Notes: generated from the sequence alone by a model not told the origin. A stretch of DNA of 64,000 nucleotides from Mucilaginibacter sp. OK283 (GCF_900110415.1 NZ_FODR01000003.1:124001-188000); one strand, 5' to 3'; positions 52,164-61,434 are shown, numbered from the stretch's first letter. A program made the numbers and translations.

Positions 52164-53207
52164 TTACATTAATACACTTTCAGTTTTAGACTTCTCCCCA
52201 ATCTTCTGCTTCTCCAACTCCTCAAAATATTTTTTCTTCACAACGGTGGTCATTTTATGGTCGCCGGTGTGGCTCCAGCCGGGTGGCATTACGATGTACA
52301 GGAATTTATTTTTGATACCGGGGGCCCTGTACACATCTTTGGCTAAAGCTACTATTTCGCCGAAATAGGCATCCAGGAAGCTGTTTTTAATCATGGGGCG
52401 GCTGATGCCATATTCTATGGGGATGTTGCGGTCTTCGTTTTGATAGGTGCCAAAAACACGGTCCCATATGGGGAGCAGGTTGCAAAAATTGGTATCCATA
52501 TAGGTTACGTTGCGGGCGTGGTGCACACGGTGGTGCGATGGCGTAAGGATAATGTTATTCAGGAAACCCAGGCGGGCATCTTTCATCGCATTTTCGCCAA
52601 TGTGGATAAAGGTGCCCCAGAAACCATCAATAAACATGATAACGCCCAACATAACCGGGCTAACGCCTAACAAAATACAAACCGTAGTACGGATAAAATC
52701 GGCATACGGAGCCTCTAAAAAGAAATGCGCATTGCTGATGGCGATATTCATGCTTTCGGGCGCGTGGTGAGTGGAGTGCAGGCACCAGAACAACCTAACC
52801 TTATGCCCAAAATAGTGGTACAAAAAGTGGGCAAATTCCCAAACAATATAGCCATATATAAACCAATACCAGGTGAACGGGGTTTTGAAAAAGGCATACT
52901 TTTCAAACAACCCTATACAAAGCACCACCATGGCAATTGAAAAATACCTGCCGATAAAGGAATTGAAAACAAACGAAAAAAACGACAGCTTATAATGGAT
53001 AACATTAAAACGTTTATAAAACGCCCCGCGAATAATCTCAAGCAGCAACAAAAAAGGCATGATAGGGAATAGCATAGCCTGGAAACCTTCGTAGGTAAGC
53101 AGCCTGCTGTAATTGCCCGATTTAATGATGTCGGTTAAGCTACCCCAGCTGCCCCAGCCAAAAAAGCCTTTAAAAAGATCAAGTATGTAATGGAAAAAAG
53201 CACTCAT
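52164..53207 (-). CDS. Sterol-desaturase/fatty-acid-hydroxylase family membrane protein
   Basis: A protein of 347 residues with four or more membrane segments. His clusters HFLYHYFGHKVRLFWCLH, STHHAPESMN and HHRVHHARN are the non-haem di-iron ligands of this superfamily (HX3H, HX2HH and HX2HH types). Such enzymes hydroxylate or desaturate sterols, fatty acids, carotenoids or sphingoid lipids with O2. The C-terminal 60 residues are cytosolic and Lys-rich. Substrate not predictable here. Confidence 0.85.
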   Translation of the reverse strand: MSAFFHYILDLFKGFFGWGSWGSLTDIIKSGNYSRLLTYEGFQAMLFPIMPFLLLLEIIRGAFYKRFNVIHYKLSFFSFVFNSFIGRYFSIAMVVLCIGLFEKYAFFKTPFTWYWFIYGYIVWEFAHFLYHYFGHKVRLFWCLHSTHHAPESMNIAISNAHFFLEAPYADFIRTTVCILLGVSPVMLGVIMFIDGFWGTFIHIGENAMKDARLGFLNNIILTPSHHRVHHARNVTYMDTNFCNLLPIWDRVFGTYQNEDRNIPIEYGISRPMIKNSFLDAYFGEIVALAKDVYRAPGIKNKFLYIVMPPGWSHTGDHKMTTVVKKKYFEELEKQKIGEKSKTESVLM

Positions 53208-53332
53208 CTGAATTTTTATAATTGGTATAACCGGCAGGTTAATGTATATACATTACAATATTATAAAATAGATTTGTAAAATGAAAAGATTTGAGTGTTC
53301 TGTAGTGTAACAATTGGGTTGTGGTGCGGTGT

Positions 53333-53644
53333 TTAATAAACAAAGGTTTCCATGTGCTGTACGTATTCTTCAAACTCCAGCAGGTAATTGGCATCCTGTT
53401 CAAAGTACCTGGCCTTTTCATAATCTTTGCCGGCAAACAGTTTAATTGATTCAAATGAATCCCACTTGGTAACCGTCCAGAAATGGCAAACATCACCTTC
53501 TGTTTTTCGCCATATTTCGGCTGATAGGTTGCCTTTGATGTTTTTGTATTCGGCGATGCCGGTATCTTCAACATATTTAAGGTATATGTCGGCATCGGTG
53601 ACTTTTGTACAGCCGTGCCAGGTACGTGTTATCACTTTTTTCAT
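53333..53644 (-). CDS. ABM-like small protein
   Basis: A protein of 103 residues with the dimeric alpha/beta-barrel pattern of antibiotic-biosynthesis-monooxygenase-like proteins: VITRTWHGCTKVTDADIYLK, GNLSAEIWRKTEGDVCHFW and TKWDSFESIKLFAGKDYEK. No cofactor is needed in most members; many are stress- or haem-linked. It is transcribed alone between short gaps. Function open. Confidence 0.7.
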   Translation of the reverse strand: MKKVITRTWHGCTKVTDADIYLKYVEDTGIAEYKNIKGNLSAEIWRKTEGDVCHFWTVTKWDSFESIKLFAGKDYEKARYFEQDANYLLEFEEYVQHMETFVY

Positions 53645-53791
53645 AATCTATTAACGCCGGCTTTAAAAGTTTGTTTAAGGGGCCAATTTGATTTGATCGT
53701 GTCCATTTAAAACAGAATGCACACGTGGATGTTATTTGCTCAGTGAGATAAATTAAAAAACGCCCCAAAGGCGTGGCGTAAAAACACAATT

Positions 53792-54052
53792 ATGAATGTT
53801 TATCAACAAAAATGGCTAACGGTATTGCACCACACCAACTTACCCGGATGGAAAATTGAGGCACAGGGAGATGATATTTTTATTGAAATGCCCCACGTTA
53901 CCGATCTGAAACTAATAAGGGATAATCTGCCCGAAACACTGGCTTTAATGTCGTTAGACATCGCCGGGCCTAAAGAAAGGTTGAAATTTATTATTCACAA
54001 TGGTTATGAGCAGTTTGATTACCTGCTAAACCCCGGGAAAGCCGATTTATAA
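53792..54052 (+). CDS. Hypothetical small protein
   Basis: A protein of 86 residues, soluble, with N-terminal MNVYQQKWLTVLHHTNLPGW and a final GYEQFDYLLNPGK. Family not recognised. It begins about 150 bases from the divergent ABM-like gene. Codon use matches the surrounding genes, so it looks like a real gene. Confidence 0.5.
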   Translation: MNVYQQKWLTVLHHTNLPGWKIEAQGDDIFIEMPHVTDLKLIRDNLPETLALMSLDIAGPKERLKFIIHNGYEQFDYLLNPGKADL

Positions 54053-54230
54053 GGAACCTATTAACTAATTTCACATTTGGTGAACGTATTTAATTAACAA
54101 TCAGTCATTAGCTTTTAGTTTCTGTATAAAGAGTGAACATGCGGTAACGGCCTTATGATTGAAAATGGGTGGTTTTCCCGTTTCAGGTACTTTGTATAAC
54201 CAACAAAGTGTGTGTACCACCTGGCAATGA

Positions 54231-54315
54231 AACACCCTGGCACACCATGACACGGGCTGAAACGGGGTGGTACGGGGTGGTACGGGCTGAAACACCCTGG
54301 TACGGGGTGGTACAC
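54231..54315. repeat. Array of about eight 10-base units (consensus WACGGGSTGR)
   Basis: Consecutive blocks AACACCCTGG, CACACCATGA, CACGGGCTGA, AACGGGGTGG, TACGGGGTGG, TACGGGCTGA, AACACCCTGG, TACGGGGTGG, then a partial TACAC. Units keep 'AC' at positions 2-3 and 'TG' at positions 8-9 and mix a few variants. The 10-base period is close to one turn of B-DNA. Confidence 0.8.
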
Positions 54316-54466
54316 TTTAATGATGTGAAACTAACTGATATAGAACATATAAATAAAACTTAGCTTGCTGTAGTGAAATAGCTGCCAAATAGGTTTTCCT
54401 GCACTTTGAAGATGGCAAATATGTGAAAACTTTAGTGCGAGATAACGCAACCGGGCCGGCGCCGGT

Positions 54467-54502
54467 AAAAAAAATGCGTTCCGTATCTCACCCCGGAACG
54501 CA
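54467..54502 (-). terminator. Rho-independent terminator after the AraC-permease gene
   Basis: On the minus strand the 8-bp stem TGCGTTCC/GGAACGCA (54495-54502 and 54475-54482) with a 12-base loop runs straight into eight T. It lies about 75 bases beyond the stop codon at 54577. Confidence 0.85.
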
Positions 54503-54576
54503 CCACATAAATGTGTCAACTAAACCTCGGATCTCAGCTTATGATCCAAGCTCTTTACTGTGAAACCAGTTTTATA

Positions 54577-57500
54577 TCACTCATTTCTAAGGCTCTTCAC
54601 CGGGTTTGCTTTTGCTGCTTTTATTGCCTGGAAACTTATTGTTACAAGTGCAATAAGTATGGCAGCTAAGCCGCCTGCGGCAAGTAACCACCAACTAATG
54701 CTAATGCGGTAAGCATAAGCTTGTAACCATTGGTGCATGTAATACCATGCTATGGGGGCCGCAACAGCAAAAGCAATTGTAATGAGTATGACAAATTCTT
54801 TCGAAAACAAATAAACTATACTGCCCGAGGTAGCACCAAGTATTTTACGGATGCCAACTTCTTTTATGCGCTGCACCGTCATAAATGAGGCTAAACCATA
54901 TAATCCCAAACAGCTAAGGAATATGGCAATGGCAGCAAAAATTTTGTACAAAGCGGCCAACTGGTTTTCCTGTTTATAAAAACCTGCAATTTTATCATCC
55001 AAAAATTTGTATTCATAAACAAAATCGGGAATTGACTTCTCAAATATTTGTTTAACAGATTGCATCGTCGAAAAAATATTTGTCGTTTTAAGTTTTATGC
55101 CTACCTGGTTATACATGGTGCCGTTTGTAGCAACAAGTAATGGCGCAAGGCCATGCCGAAAAGACCTGTCGTTAAAATCTTTTAACACACCAACAACCGG
55201 ACACTTGATAACACCATCCCAAATGCTGATTTCTTTATTCAATATATCTTCGGGGTTTTTAAGCCCCAAGCTTTTCACAAGCGATTCATTCACCAGGAAT
55301 TCTCGGGTAGTCATGGAAGGCTGCAAATTTCTTCCCGCTATTAATTGTAACTTATACACCGGAATATACCCTTCGTCTGCAAATTTAGTGATAGCCTTAA
55401 AGTCCGATTCTTTAATTGAATGGTTAAACTTTATAGTACTCCAGGTATCGTTATTATTTTCAATGGGCGTATTTGAACTGTAACTCACGGCCTGCACGCC
55501 GTTTATCGCTAATAACTGGTTCTTCAGGTAATCATACCTGCTCATGCGAAGACTATCTATGCGGAACGGAATATTTACAACTGCATCTTTATCAAAACCT
55601 AAGGGTTGATCCATAAAATAGTTCATTTGCCTTACAATGATGATTGTGCCAATGATGAGTGCCTGTGCAATAATGAATTGAAATACCACCAATCCTCTGC
55701 GTAGCGAAATTCCGTTTGCGCTATTGGTTGAAAGTTTACTCTTTAAAGCATTAACCGGACTAAAACGCGATAAAACAACAGCCGGGTAAAAACCTGCCAG
55801 CGCGGTTACAACAATGGTTATTGCGAAAAGAAATAAAATGATTGCAGGATTGCTAAATATATTGAACGAAAGCGAAAGCTCTAAAAGCCGGCTTACAGCA
55901 GAAACTGCAAAAAATGTAATAATTGCTGCAAGTATTACAGCGCCAGCAACTATCAAAAATGTTTCTACAATGAACTGAATTTGTAGTTGGGATTTACTGC
56001 TTCCCAAAACTTTTCGTACGCCAATCTCCTTTGCCCGGTTAACAGCTTGTGCGGTAGAAAGGTTGATGAAATTTACGCAGGCAATTGACAAAATGAACGC
56101 CGCAATAAGCCACAATACATTAAGTAGCTGACGACTGATTGACTTATTGCTGTAATTAGCCACCTGGGTATCATAATGTACCGCGTTTAAAGGCTGTATC
56201 ATTTGAATATCCTTGTTAACGGTTGATTTAACCTTTTTTGAATATGCGCTCAACTGCTGATTGAAATTACCGGCAGCAACATTCGGCGGTAATAAAATAT
56301 AGCAACCAAAATCGGCTACCGTTCTGTCCCAGTCGGTTGATTTGATTAAATAATCTCCGGTAAACCCTGTTCCAAAACTAACCACAAGTTTTAGCTGAAA
56401 GTCGGAATTTGCAGGAATTGTTGCCAGGATGCCCGAAACTTTTAGTACATCGGTGCCGTGCTCAAACATAAAGCCGCCCATTTGCAGTTTAATAGATTTG
56501 CCTATTGCCGTTTTCCAGTCGCCAAAATATTTTTCGGCGGTCTCTTTTGTGAGCAATACGTTGTTCGGATCTTTTAACGATTCATAAGAACCTGCAAGCA
56601 GCGGAAAATCAAATATTTTAAAGAAAGAAGGCTGGGTATAAAATAGCCCCCGTTCCTCTTTAAATACTTTTACCGTAGTTCCGTTATTATCAGGTATCAA
56701 TAACTGATCATTTTGGCTTGCAAAAATTGGCGCTACCTGTTCTACCTGGGTAAAAGCAGTCTTCAATCCAAGTGGTAGTGGAAACGGGAGGTCTTTTCCA
56801 TATGATATATTTCCTGCGTCCTGGTGATGATATTCGGTTAGCACACGGTAGATGCGATCTTTTTTGGAGTGAAAAGCATCGAAGCTTGTATGGTATTGTA
56901 TAATGATAAAAATCATCATACAAACGGCAATGCCAACAGCCATGCCAATAATATTAATAGCCGCGTAGCTTTTATTGCGCGTAAGATTGCGCCAGGCTAT
57001 TTTAAAATAATTTTTGAACATATAATTGCGATTTAATTTGTGAGTAGACCACGTAGGTGTGGTTTCCTGGAACGAAATTACCTTCGCAAAGCGGGGCGAA
57101 CGCCCCAAACTATAAGATGGGCCTTCTTTTTTTTGACGATTTTTATATTCAGCCGGGCTTTTCCCGGTTATTTGTTTAAAGGTGCGGTTAAAAGTAGTTT
57201 TAGAATTGAAGCCCGATTCAAAAGCAATACCCAGCAGCGTAATATGATCATAAGCCGGGTTTTGCATTTTTTGAACAACAGCTGCAACGCGATACTCACC
57301 AACGAAATCGTTGAAGCTTTTCTTGAGTGCAGTATTGATGATGCGCGATAACTCATGAGGGCTCAGCTCAAGCTTTTCGGCCAGCGAAGTTAGGCTTAGA
57401 TCAGGGTCCTGGTAATACAGGCCTGCTTGCACGGCTTTTTTTAGCCAGGTACCCCTTTGCTTCATTTCGGCAGGAAGCGGTGCGCTGAACAACGCCGTCG

Positions 57501-58251
57501 ACTCGGCCGGTACACTTGTTTCCTGCCTGAAAAAAGCAACTGCCGACAGCCAGGTGGTCATTACCGCTAATAAGAAATACAGAGGATAATAGGCATGTAT
57601 ACCTAACTGATGATGATAATAAAAATAATCTATGGCGATATAAGGCACCCACAATAGCCATAACAGGCCAAAAATGGTTAGCAAGCGATGCAGCCACCGC
57701 AGCTGGTACCGGTAACGATCGTTCACCGTATTAAATTCCAGCTGTTGGTAAAAACGTTCAATCAGCCTGAAAGAGAGGTATAAGTATACGGTGACAGATA
57801 TAAACGCGGACAGGTCCAATACAGGGCTCAGTTGCCGGAAGATCAGTGTATCATAAGTGGCGCCTCCCGTCCTGATGCTCTCCATAATCTCCAATACCCA
57901 AACGGCCAGTTGCAACAACCATGGGCTAAAATGCAGCAGATTCTTCCAGCGGAATTGATATTCCGGCCGGGTTATTTTAAGTACATAAAAATAGATGAGG
58001 GGGCCGAGTGACATGGAAAATTGCAGCGGCAGCCAGTTCCAGCCGGGAAAAAAGCTATCCGGCCTGATGTCAATGCCCAATACCCAGGCCATCCACAAAA
58101 CGACAGTTGCCGTGGCCAGGCCAATAAACCGGTTTGCAGCCCGGTTCACTCCTTTGGCAAACCATAACTGCAGGCTAAAAGTTAGCTCAATAAAAATGGC
58201 TCCCAGGAAAACCAGGTCGAACAAGCTGATATGGAATGTGTATGGATTCAA
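54577..58251 (-). CDS. Fused membrane AraC-type regulator and MacB/FtsX ABC permease
   Basis: One open frame of 1224 residues. Residues 1-260 have seven hydrophobic segments, followed by an AraC HTH domain (about 270-375; LAEKLELSPHELSRIINTAL, GFNSKTTFNRTFKQITGKSP). A 35-residue linker leads to Met 411 (MFKNYFKIAWRNLTRNKS), the usual start of FtsX-like permeases. From there run a MacB periplasmic domain and two FtsX blocks (814 residues, full length). Only a TTG at 58251 can start the frame, because a stop lies three codons upstream of it. Without the fusion, the two halves would be a membrane-bound AraC regulator and a complete permease lying next to each other. Export of a peptide or lipid with transport-linked gene control is possible; no ATPase gene is nearby. 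Confidence 0.75.
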   Translation of the reverse strand: MNPYTFHISLFDLVFLGAIFIELTFSLQLWFAKGVNRAANRFIGLATATVVLWMAWVLGIDIRPDSFFPGWNWLPLQFSMSLGPLIYFYVLKITRPEYQFRWKNLLHFSPWLLQLAVWVLEIMESIRTGGATYDTLIFRQLSPVLDLSAFISVTVYLYLSFRLIERFYQQLEFNTVNDRYRYQLRWLHRLLTIFGLLWLLWVPYIAIDYFYYHHQLGIHAYYPLYFLLAVMTTWLSAVAFFRQETSVPAESTALFSAPLPAEMKQRGTWLKKAVQAGLYYQDPDLSLTSLAEKLELSPHELSRIINTALKKSFNDFVGEYRVAAVVQKMQNPAYDHITLLGIAFESGFNSKTTFNRTFKQITGKSPAEYKNRQKKEGPSYSLGRSPRFAKVISFQETTPTWSTHKLNRNYMFKNYFKIAWRNLTRNKSYAAINIIGMAVGIAVCMMIFIIIQYHTSFDAFHSKKDRIYRVLTEYHHQDAGNISYGKDLPFPLPLGLKTAFTQVEQVAPIFASQNDQLLIPDNNGTTVKVFKEERGLFYTQPSFFKIFDFPLLAGSYESLKDPNNVLLTKETAEKYFGDWKTAIGKSIKLQMGGFMFEHGTDVLKVSGILATIPANSDFQLKLVVSFGTGFTGDYLIKSTDWDRTVADFGCYILLPPNVAAGNFNQQLSAYSKKVKSTVNKDIQMIQPLNAVHYDTQVANYSNKSISRQLLNVLWLIAAFILSIACVNFINLSTAQAVNRAKEIGVRKVLGSSKSQLQIQFIVETFLIVAGAVILAAIITFFAVSAVSRLLELSLSFNIFSNPAIILFLFAITIVVTALAGFYPAVVLSRFSPVNALKSKLSTNSANGISLRRGLVVFQFIIAQALIIGTIIIVRQMNYFMDQPLGFDKDAVVNIPFRIDSLRMSRYDYLKNQLLAINGVQAVSYSSNTPIENNNDTWSTIKFNHSIKESDFKAITKFADEGYIPVYKLQLIAGRNLQPSMTTREFLVNESLVKSLGLKNPEDILNKEISIWDGVIKCPVVGVLKDFNDRSFRHGLAPLLVATNGTMYNQVGIKLKTTNIFSTMQSVKQIFEKSIPDFVYEYKFLDDKIAGFYKQENQLAALYKIFAAIAIFLSCLGLYGLASFMTVQRIKEVGIRKILGATSGSIVYLFSKEFVILITIAFAVAAPIAWYYMHQWLQAYAYRISISWWLLAAGGLAAILIALVTISFQAIKAAKANPVKSLRNE
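57093..57106 (-). other. Hairpin within the regulator-permease linker
   Basis: GGGGCG-AA-CGCCCC is a short perfect hairpin inside the linker codons between the AraC domain and the permease Met 411 (57021). A hairpin and neutral-looking residues suggest former intergenic DNA read in frame. Confidence 0.5.
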
Positions 58252-58499
58252 ATGAAGTATTTAAACGCAATCGCTGTTCCAAACTTATAACTTATTGATA
58301 ATATAAAGATTATATAAAATGCAATATATGTGCTGTAGCAAAAGCGGACATTAAGTCGTTCGGTTTTAGATTGTGGTGACCCGTCCTGAAATAGCTATAA
58401 GATTTGCAGATTGTTTTTGAAGATAGGGATGAAAATAATGAAGGCGCTTGATGAGTTTTGTTACGTACTAACCTTTGGACGGTAACTTAATGCACGGCA
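58252..58499. other. Intergenic region upstream of the AraC-permease gene
   Basis: About 250 bases of A+T-rich sequence between the 3' end of the MFS gene and the TTG start of the fused gene. I see no RNA, terminator or clear promoter box. Confidence 0.4.
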
Positions 58500-59657
58500 T
58501 CACGAATCGAGTTTGGCTTTGGTTGATACCAAAACTACTGAAAGCCCCATGAGCGCGATGAGCACAAACGATGCCCGCAATGTGGCAATACCTGCAATAA
58601 AGCCGATAACCGGAGGACCAACAAAAAAGCCAAGGAAGCCTATGGTTGACACGGCAGCCAAGGCAACGCCCGGCAGCATAGTTTTTGATTTGCCGGCAGC
58701 GCTGTACACCATCGGAACAACAGACGATACGCCTGCGCCAACTAACAGGAACCCGAATATGGCGGTGTAAAAATTAGGAAAAATTACAGCTATAGTAAGG
58801 CCGGTGGCTGTCAAGGCACCGCTTACCTGTAAGGTGCGCTTTAAGCCGTATTTGTGAGCAAATCCATCGGCCACAAAACGGCCTATAAACATGGTACACA
58901 TAAAGGCGGTGAAACCAATACCCACCCACTCGGCAGGGGCAAGCACAATTTTTTTGAAGTAGATAACGCTCCAGTCGAACATGGCACCTTCACATATCAT
59001 CGAACAAAATGCAATAATGCCTAATTTAATGAGCGATTTATCGGGCATGACAAATGCTGGCCCTGCGCTGGCTACCTTATCATCTTTTAAATAACGGGCA
59101 GATATAGCCAGGCCTGTTACAATAACCAACAGCATAAACAAAAAGTGGTATACAGGCGCTATTTTAAATGCAATCATTAGCGTACCAAAGCCGCCGCCAA
59201 CAAAACCTGCCAGGCTCCATAAACCATGGAAAGAGGCCAATATGGGCCGTTGGTATATTTCTTCGGCGGCCACGGCCTGTGTGTTAACAGCTATATTAAC
59301 GGCATTACTGCTAAACCCAAAACAAACCAGGCAAATGATAAGCTGAAAAGTGTTTTGAGCCAGGCCCAAAGTAACCAATGCGCAGGCATAAACCAGCAAT
59401 GCGCCGATGAGTAGCCTGCGGCTGCCAATTTTGGTAATAATCCAGCCCGAAAATGGCAGCGATGCCATTAGCCCAACGGGTAGCGAGAATAACACGGCGC
59501 CAAGTGCCGCATCAGACAGGCCCATGGTTTGTTGTACTGTAGCAATACGCGATGCCCAGCTTGAAAAGCTTAACCCGGCCATAAAAAACATAGCTCCCAC
59601 CGCAATGCGCAATGTTTTTTTGTTATTTAAAACCGGTAGGGCGGGTGCATCTATCAT
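58500..59657 (-). CDS. MFS transporter (YbjJ-like)
   Basis: A protein of 385 residues with twelve hydrophobic segments. The first is MFFMAGLSFSSWASRIATVQ; WASR and the GxLxG turns resemble the YbjJ-type major facilitators. The loop between helices 2 and 3 has GSRRLLIGALL (the MFS A-motif variant). Members expel small molecules or import sugars; the substrate is unknown. Its promoter has a -7 box (59707-59714) flanked by an inverted repeat, so expression is probably under a dedicated repressor. Confidence 0.82.
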   Translation of the reverse strand: MIDAPALPVLNNKKTLRIAVGAMFFMAGLSFSSWASRIATVQQTMGLSDAALGAVLFSLPVGLMASLPFSGWIITKIGSRRLLIGALLVYACALVTLGLAQNTFQLIICLVCFGFSSNAVNIAVNTQAVAAEEIYQRPILASFHGLWSLAGFVGGGFGTLMIAFKIAPVYHFLFMLLVIVTGLAISARYLKDDKVASAGPAFVMPDKSLIKLGIIAFCSMICEGAMFDWSVIYFKKIVLAPAEWVGIGFTAFMCTMFIGRFVADGFAHKYGLKRTLQVSGALTATGLTIAVIFPNFYTAIFGFLLVGAGVSSVVPMVYSAAGKSKTMLPGVALAAVSTIGFLGFFVGPPVIGFIAGIATLRASFVLIALMGLSVVLVSTKAKLDS

Positions 59658-59695
59658 TCTTATTTTATTATAAGAAGTGTATTTTTTACACTTAG

Positions 59696-59732
59696 TTGTG
59701 TTAATGCAAATATAGGTGTTTTATTGACACAA
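59696..59732 (-). promoter_or_regulatory. Promoter with overlapping operator for the MFS gene
   Basis: The -7 box TATATTTG (minus strand, 59707-59714) lies between two half-sites, TTGTGTTAAT (59696-59705) and ATTGACACAA (59723-59732), complementary at 9 of 10 positions. A dimeric repressor bound here would block the promoter. Confidence 0.55.
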
Positions 59733-59775
59733 TGAAAATGCTAAATCGTTTTTTACTTTGACCTGTTTTTTTGAA

Positions 59776-59809
59776 AATAAAAAAGCAGTTGCTTTTAAAC
59801 AACTGCTTT
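59776..59809 (-). terminator. Rho-independent terminator after the small lipoprotein gene
   Basis: The stem AAAGCAGTTG/CAACTGCTTT (59782-59791 and 59800-59809) with an 8-base loop is followed on the minus strand by six T. It lies 28 bases beyond the stop of the gene at 59837-60397. Confidence 0.85.
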
Positions 59810-59836
59810 GCAAATATGACTTTGGTTTGGGTAAGG

Positions 59837-60397
59837 TTATTGCTTTAAGTTAAACGACCCTTTAACATGATGGGTATTAAATGATCCGTCCAATTCGTCG
59901 CCGCTGAAAGTGCCTTGTACTGTTCCCTTTGTATTTGACGAATGCGTTAAAATTGTTGCTTTTACCGTACCGGTTGCCTGGGCGGTAAGCTGCAAGGTTG
60001 GTGTGTTAATACTTGCCGCGAAAATATCATAGGTACCTGGTGTTATACCTGTAAAAATCAAAGTAAAAGAAGTATTAAGGTCGTTTGGGTTAAGCATTGC
60101 AATTTGTGTAGCCCCGTTTGGATAAAGCAGGCTCACGCCCGGGTCGCCCGGCAAAAAAACAACAAACGCTGTGTTTGAATTATAGGTTACTACAGCGCTG
60201 CTATCTACCTGGTACGAAATTGTGCCGACTGCTCCAATAGGTACTTCTCCGTTACTGCCAGTGCCGGGATCAGTTCCGGTTAGGGCTGCAGTAGTGTCTT
60301 TAGACTTGGTTGGCATAACATCACCGCTAAGCTTACAACTGCTAATCGTAACAATTAAAAATAAGCCGGTAAATAAATTATAGTATATTTTTTGCAT
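59837..60397 (-). CDS. Hypothetical lipoprotein
   Basis: A protein of 186 residues from ATG 60397; a GTG-initiated extension at 60418 is less likely. Lipobox TISSC (Cys about 21), then a Gly/Thr-rich linker and a beta-sandwich (SYQVDSSAVVTYNSNTAFVV, TPGTYDIFAASINTPTLQL, HHVKGSFNLKQ). It resembles small Bacteroidota surface lipoproteins of unknown function. A terminator follows 28 bases on. Confidence 0.55.
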   Translation of the reverse strand: MQKIYYNLFTGLFLIVTISSCKLSGDVMPTKSKDTTAALTGTDPGTGSNGEVPIGAVGTISYQVDSSAVVTYNSNTAFVVFLPGDPGVSLLYPNGATQIAMLNPNDLNTSFTLIFTGITPGTYDIFAASINTPTLQLTAQATGTVKATILTHSSNTKGTVQGTFSGDELDGSFNTHHVKGSFNLKQ

Positions 60398-60627
60398 ACC
60401 CACATCATTGATTTTCACTCCGTTTTACTGCATTAAATATAATATTGTTTCGTGTTATTTAAAAATGTTTAAAACTATTTTTTGAGTTGATTGTACAGCT
60501 GAGCGTTTAAAAAAAAGTATAGGCCCAATAGCGAAATTTATTTAACCTATACCCTCTGGAATTTACATCAAATGAAATATTGTCCTGAAAAAAACAGGAT
60601 GTCGGATTTGCAGCTATTAATCAGTAA

Positions 60628-61338
60628 TTAAGCGCAGTCGCCATCCGGCCCGCATGAATCACCTTCAATAATAGTTAGCGCCGGTTTGCTATTTTCCTGC
60701 TGCCATTCGGCAAACGATTTTTCGATAGTCTCCTGGAAAACCGGAACCGCCTGTGCACCCGATACGCCATATTTGTTATTCATCACAAAAAACGGAACGC
60801 CCCTAATGCCTAATTGCTGTGCTTCGGCAATATCATGTTTTACATCATCGGCATAAGTGTCGCTTTCCAGTACCTGCTTTATTTCAGCAGCATCAAGACC
60901 AATGCCGGTGCCCAGGTTTACCAGGGTATCGGTATCATCAATGTTTAAACCATCAGTAAAGTAAGCTTTAAACAAAGCTTCTTCCGCTTTGTCGCCTAAA
61001 CCATGCTTTTTAGCCAGGTGGCTAAAACGATGTGCCTTAAAACTATTGGCAACAACCGATCTGTTAAAATCATAGGTCAGGCCAACTTCGGCAGCCATCT
61101 GGGTTACGTGGTTGTTCATTTGTTGGGCGTAATCAAGCGTCCAGCCTTTTGCATCGGCCAGGTATTGACTAATGTTAATATTGGGGTCGGTTTTCATATC
61201 CGGGTTAAGTTGAAAGCTTTTCCATTCAATTTCAACCTGGTTTTTATGTTCAAATTGTTCCAAAGCCTCTTCAAACCGGCGTTTGCCTATATAACAAAAC
61301 GGGCACATTACATCGCTCCAGATCTCTACTTTCATCAT
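60628..61338 (-). CDS. DsbA-family oxidoreductase (FrnE-like)
   Basis: A protein of 236 residues without a signal peptide. Thioredoxin-like active site CPFC in WSDVMCPFCYIGKRRFEEAL, the cis-Pro in GIRGVPFFVMN, and a helical insert between. Such cytosolic FrnE-type proteins act in thiol redox or as isomerases for aromatic intermediates. The C-terminal tail GDSCGPDGDC adds two Cys that may bind metal or form a disulphide, as in some FrnE. Monocistronic. Confidence 0.87.
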   Translation of the reverse strand: MMKVEIWSDVMCPFCYIGKRRFEEALEQFEHKNQVEIEWKSFQLNPDMKTDPNINISQYLADAKGWTLDYAQQMNNHVTQMAAEVGLTYDFNRSVVANSFKAHRFSHLAKKHGLGDKAEEALFKAYFTDGLNIDDTDTLVNLGTGIGLDAAEIKQVLESDTYADDVKHDIAEAQQLGIRGVPFFVMNNKYGVSGAQAVPVFQETIEKSFAEWQQENSKPALTIIEGDSCGPDGDCA

Positions 61339-61434
61339 GGTGTTTTAAATTTTTTGATAGTCAAATTTAAACTAAGGGTTTAGCATCACCGTAAGGGCAA
61401 AGTAAAATTTAAGTGGGGCTGGCGGCGTTGGCCT

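Larger units (their letters stand above)
54053..54576. other. Intergenic region with a decamer array and a terminator
   Basis: No convincing gene. It contains the 10-base array at 54231-54315, a CCGGCGCCGG palindrome near 54456 and the terminator at 54467-54502. Confidence 0.5.

Noticed and set aside
54231-54315. CRISPR array
   Set aside because: Units are 10 bases and contiguous, without spacers, and no cas gene is nearby.
54101-54363. Small ORFs translated through the 10-base array
   Set aside because: They arise from the repeat itself (Pro/His/Val-rich strings in every frame) and have no start context or homologues that I know.
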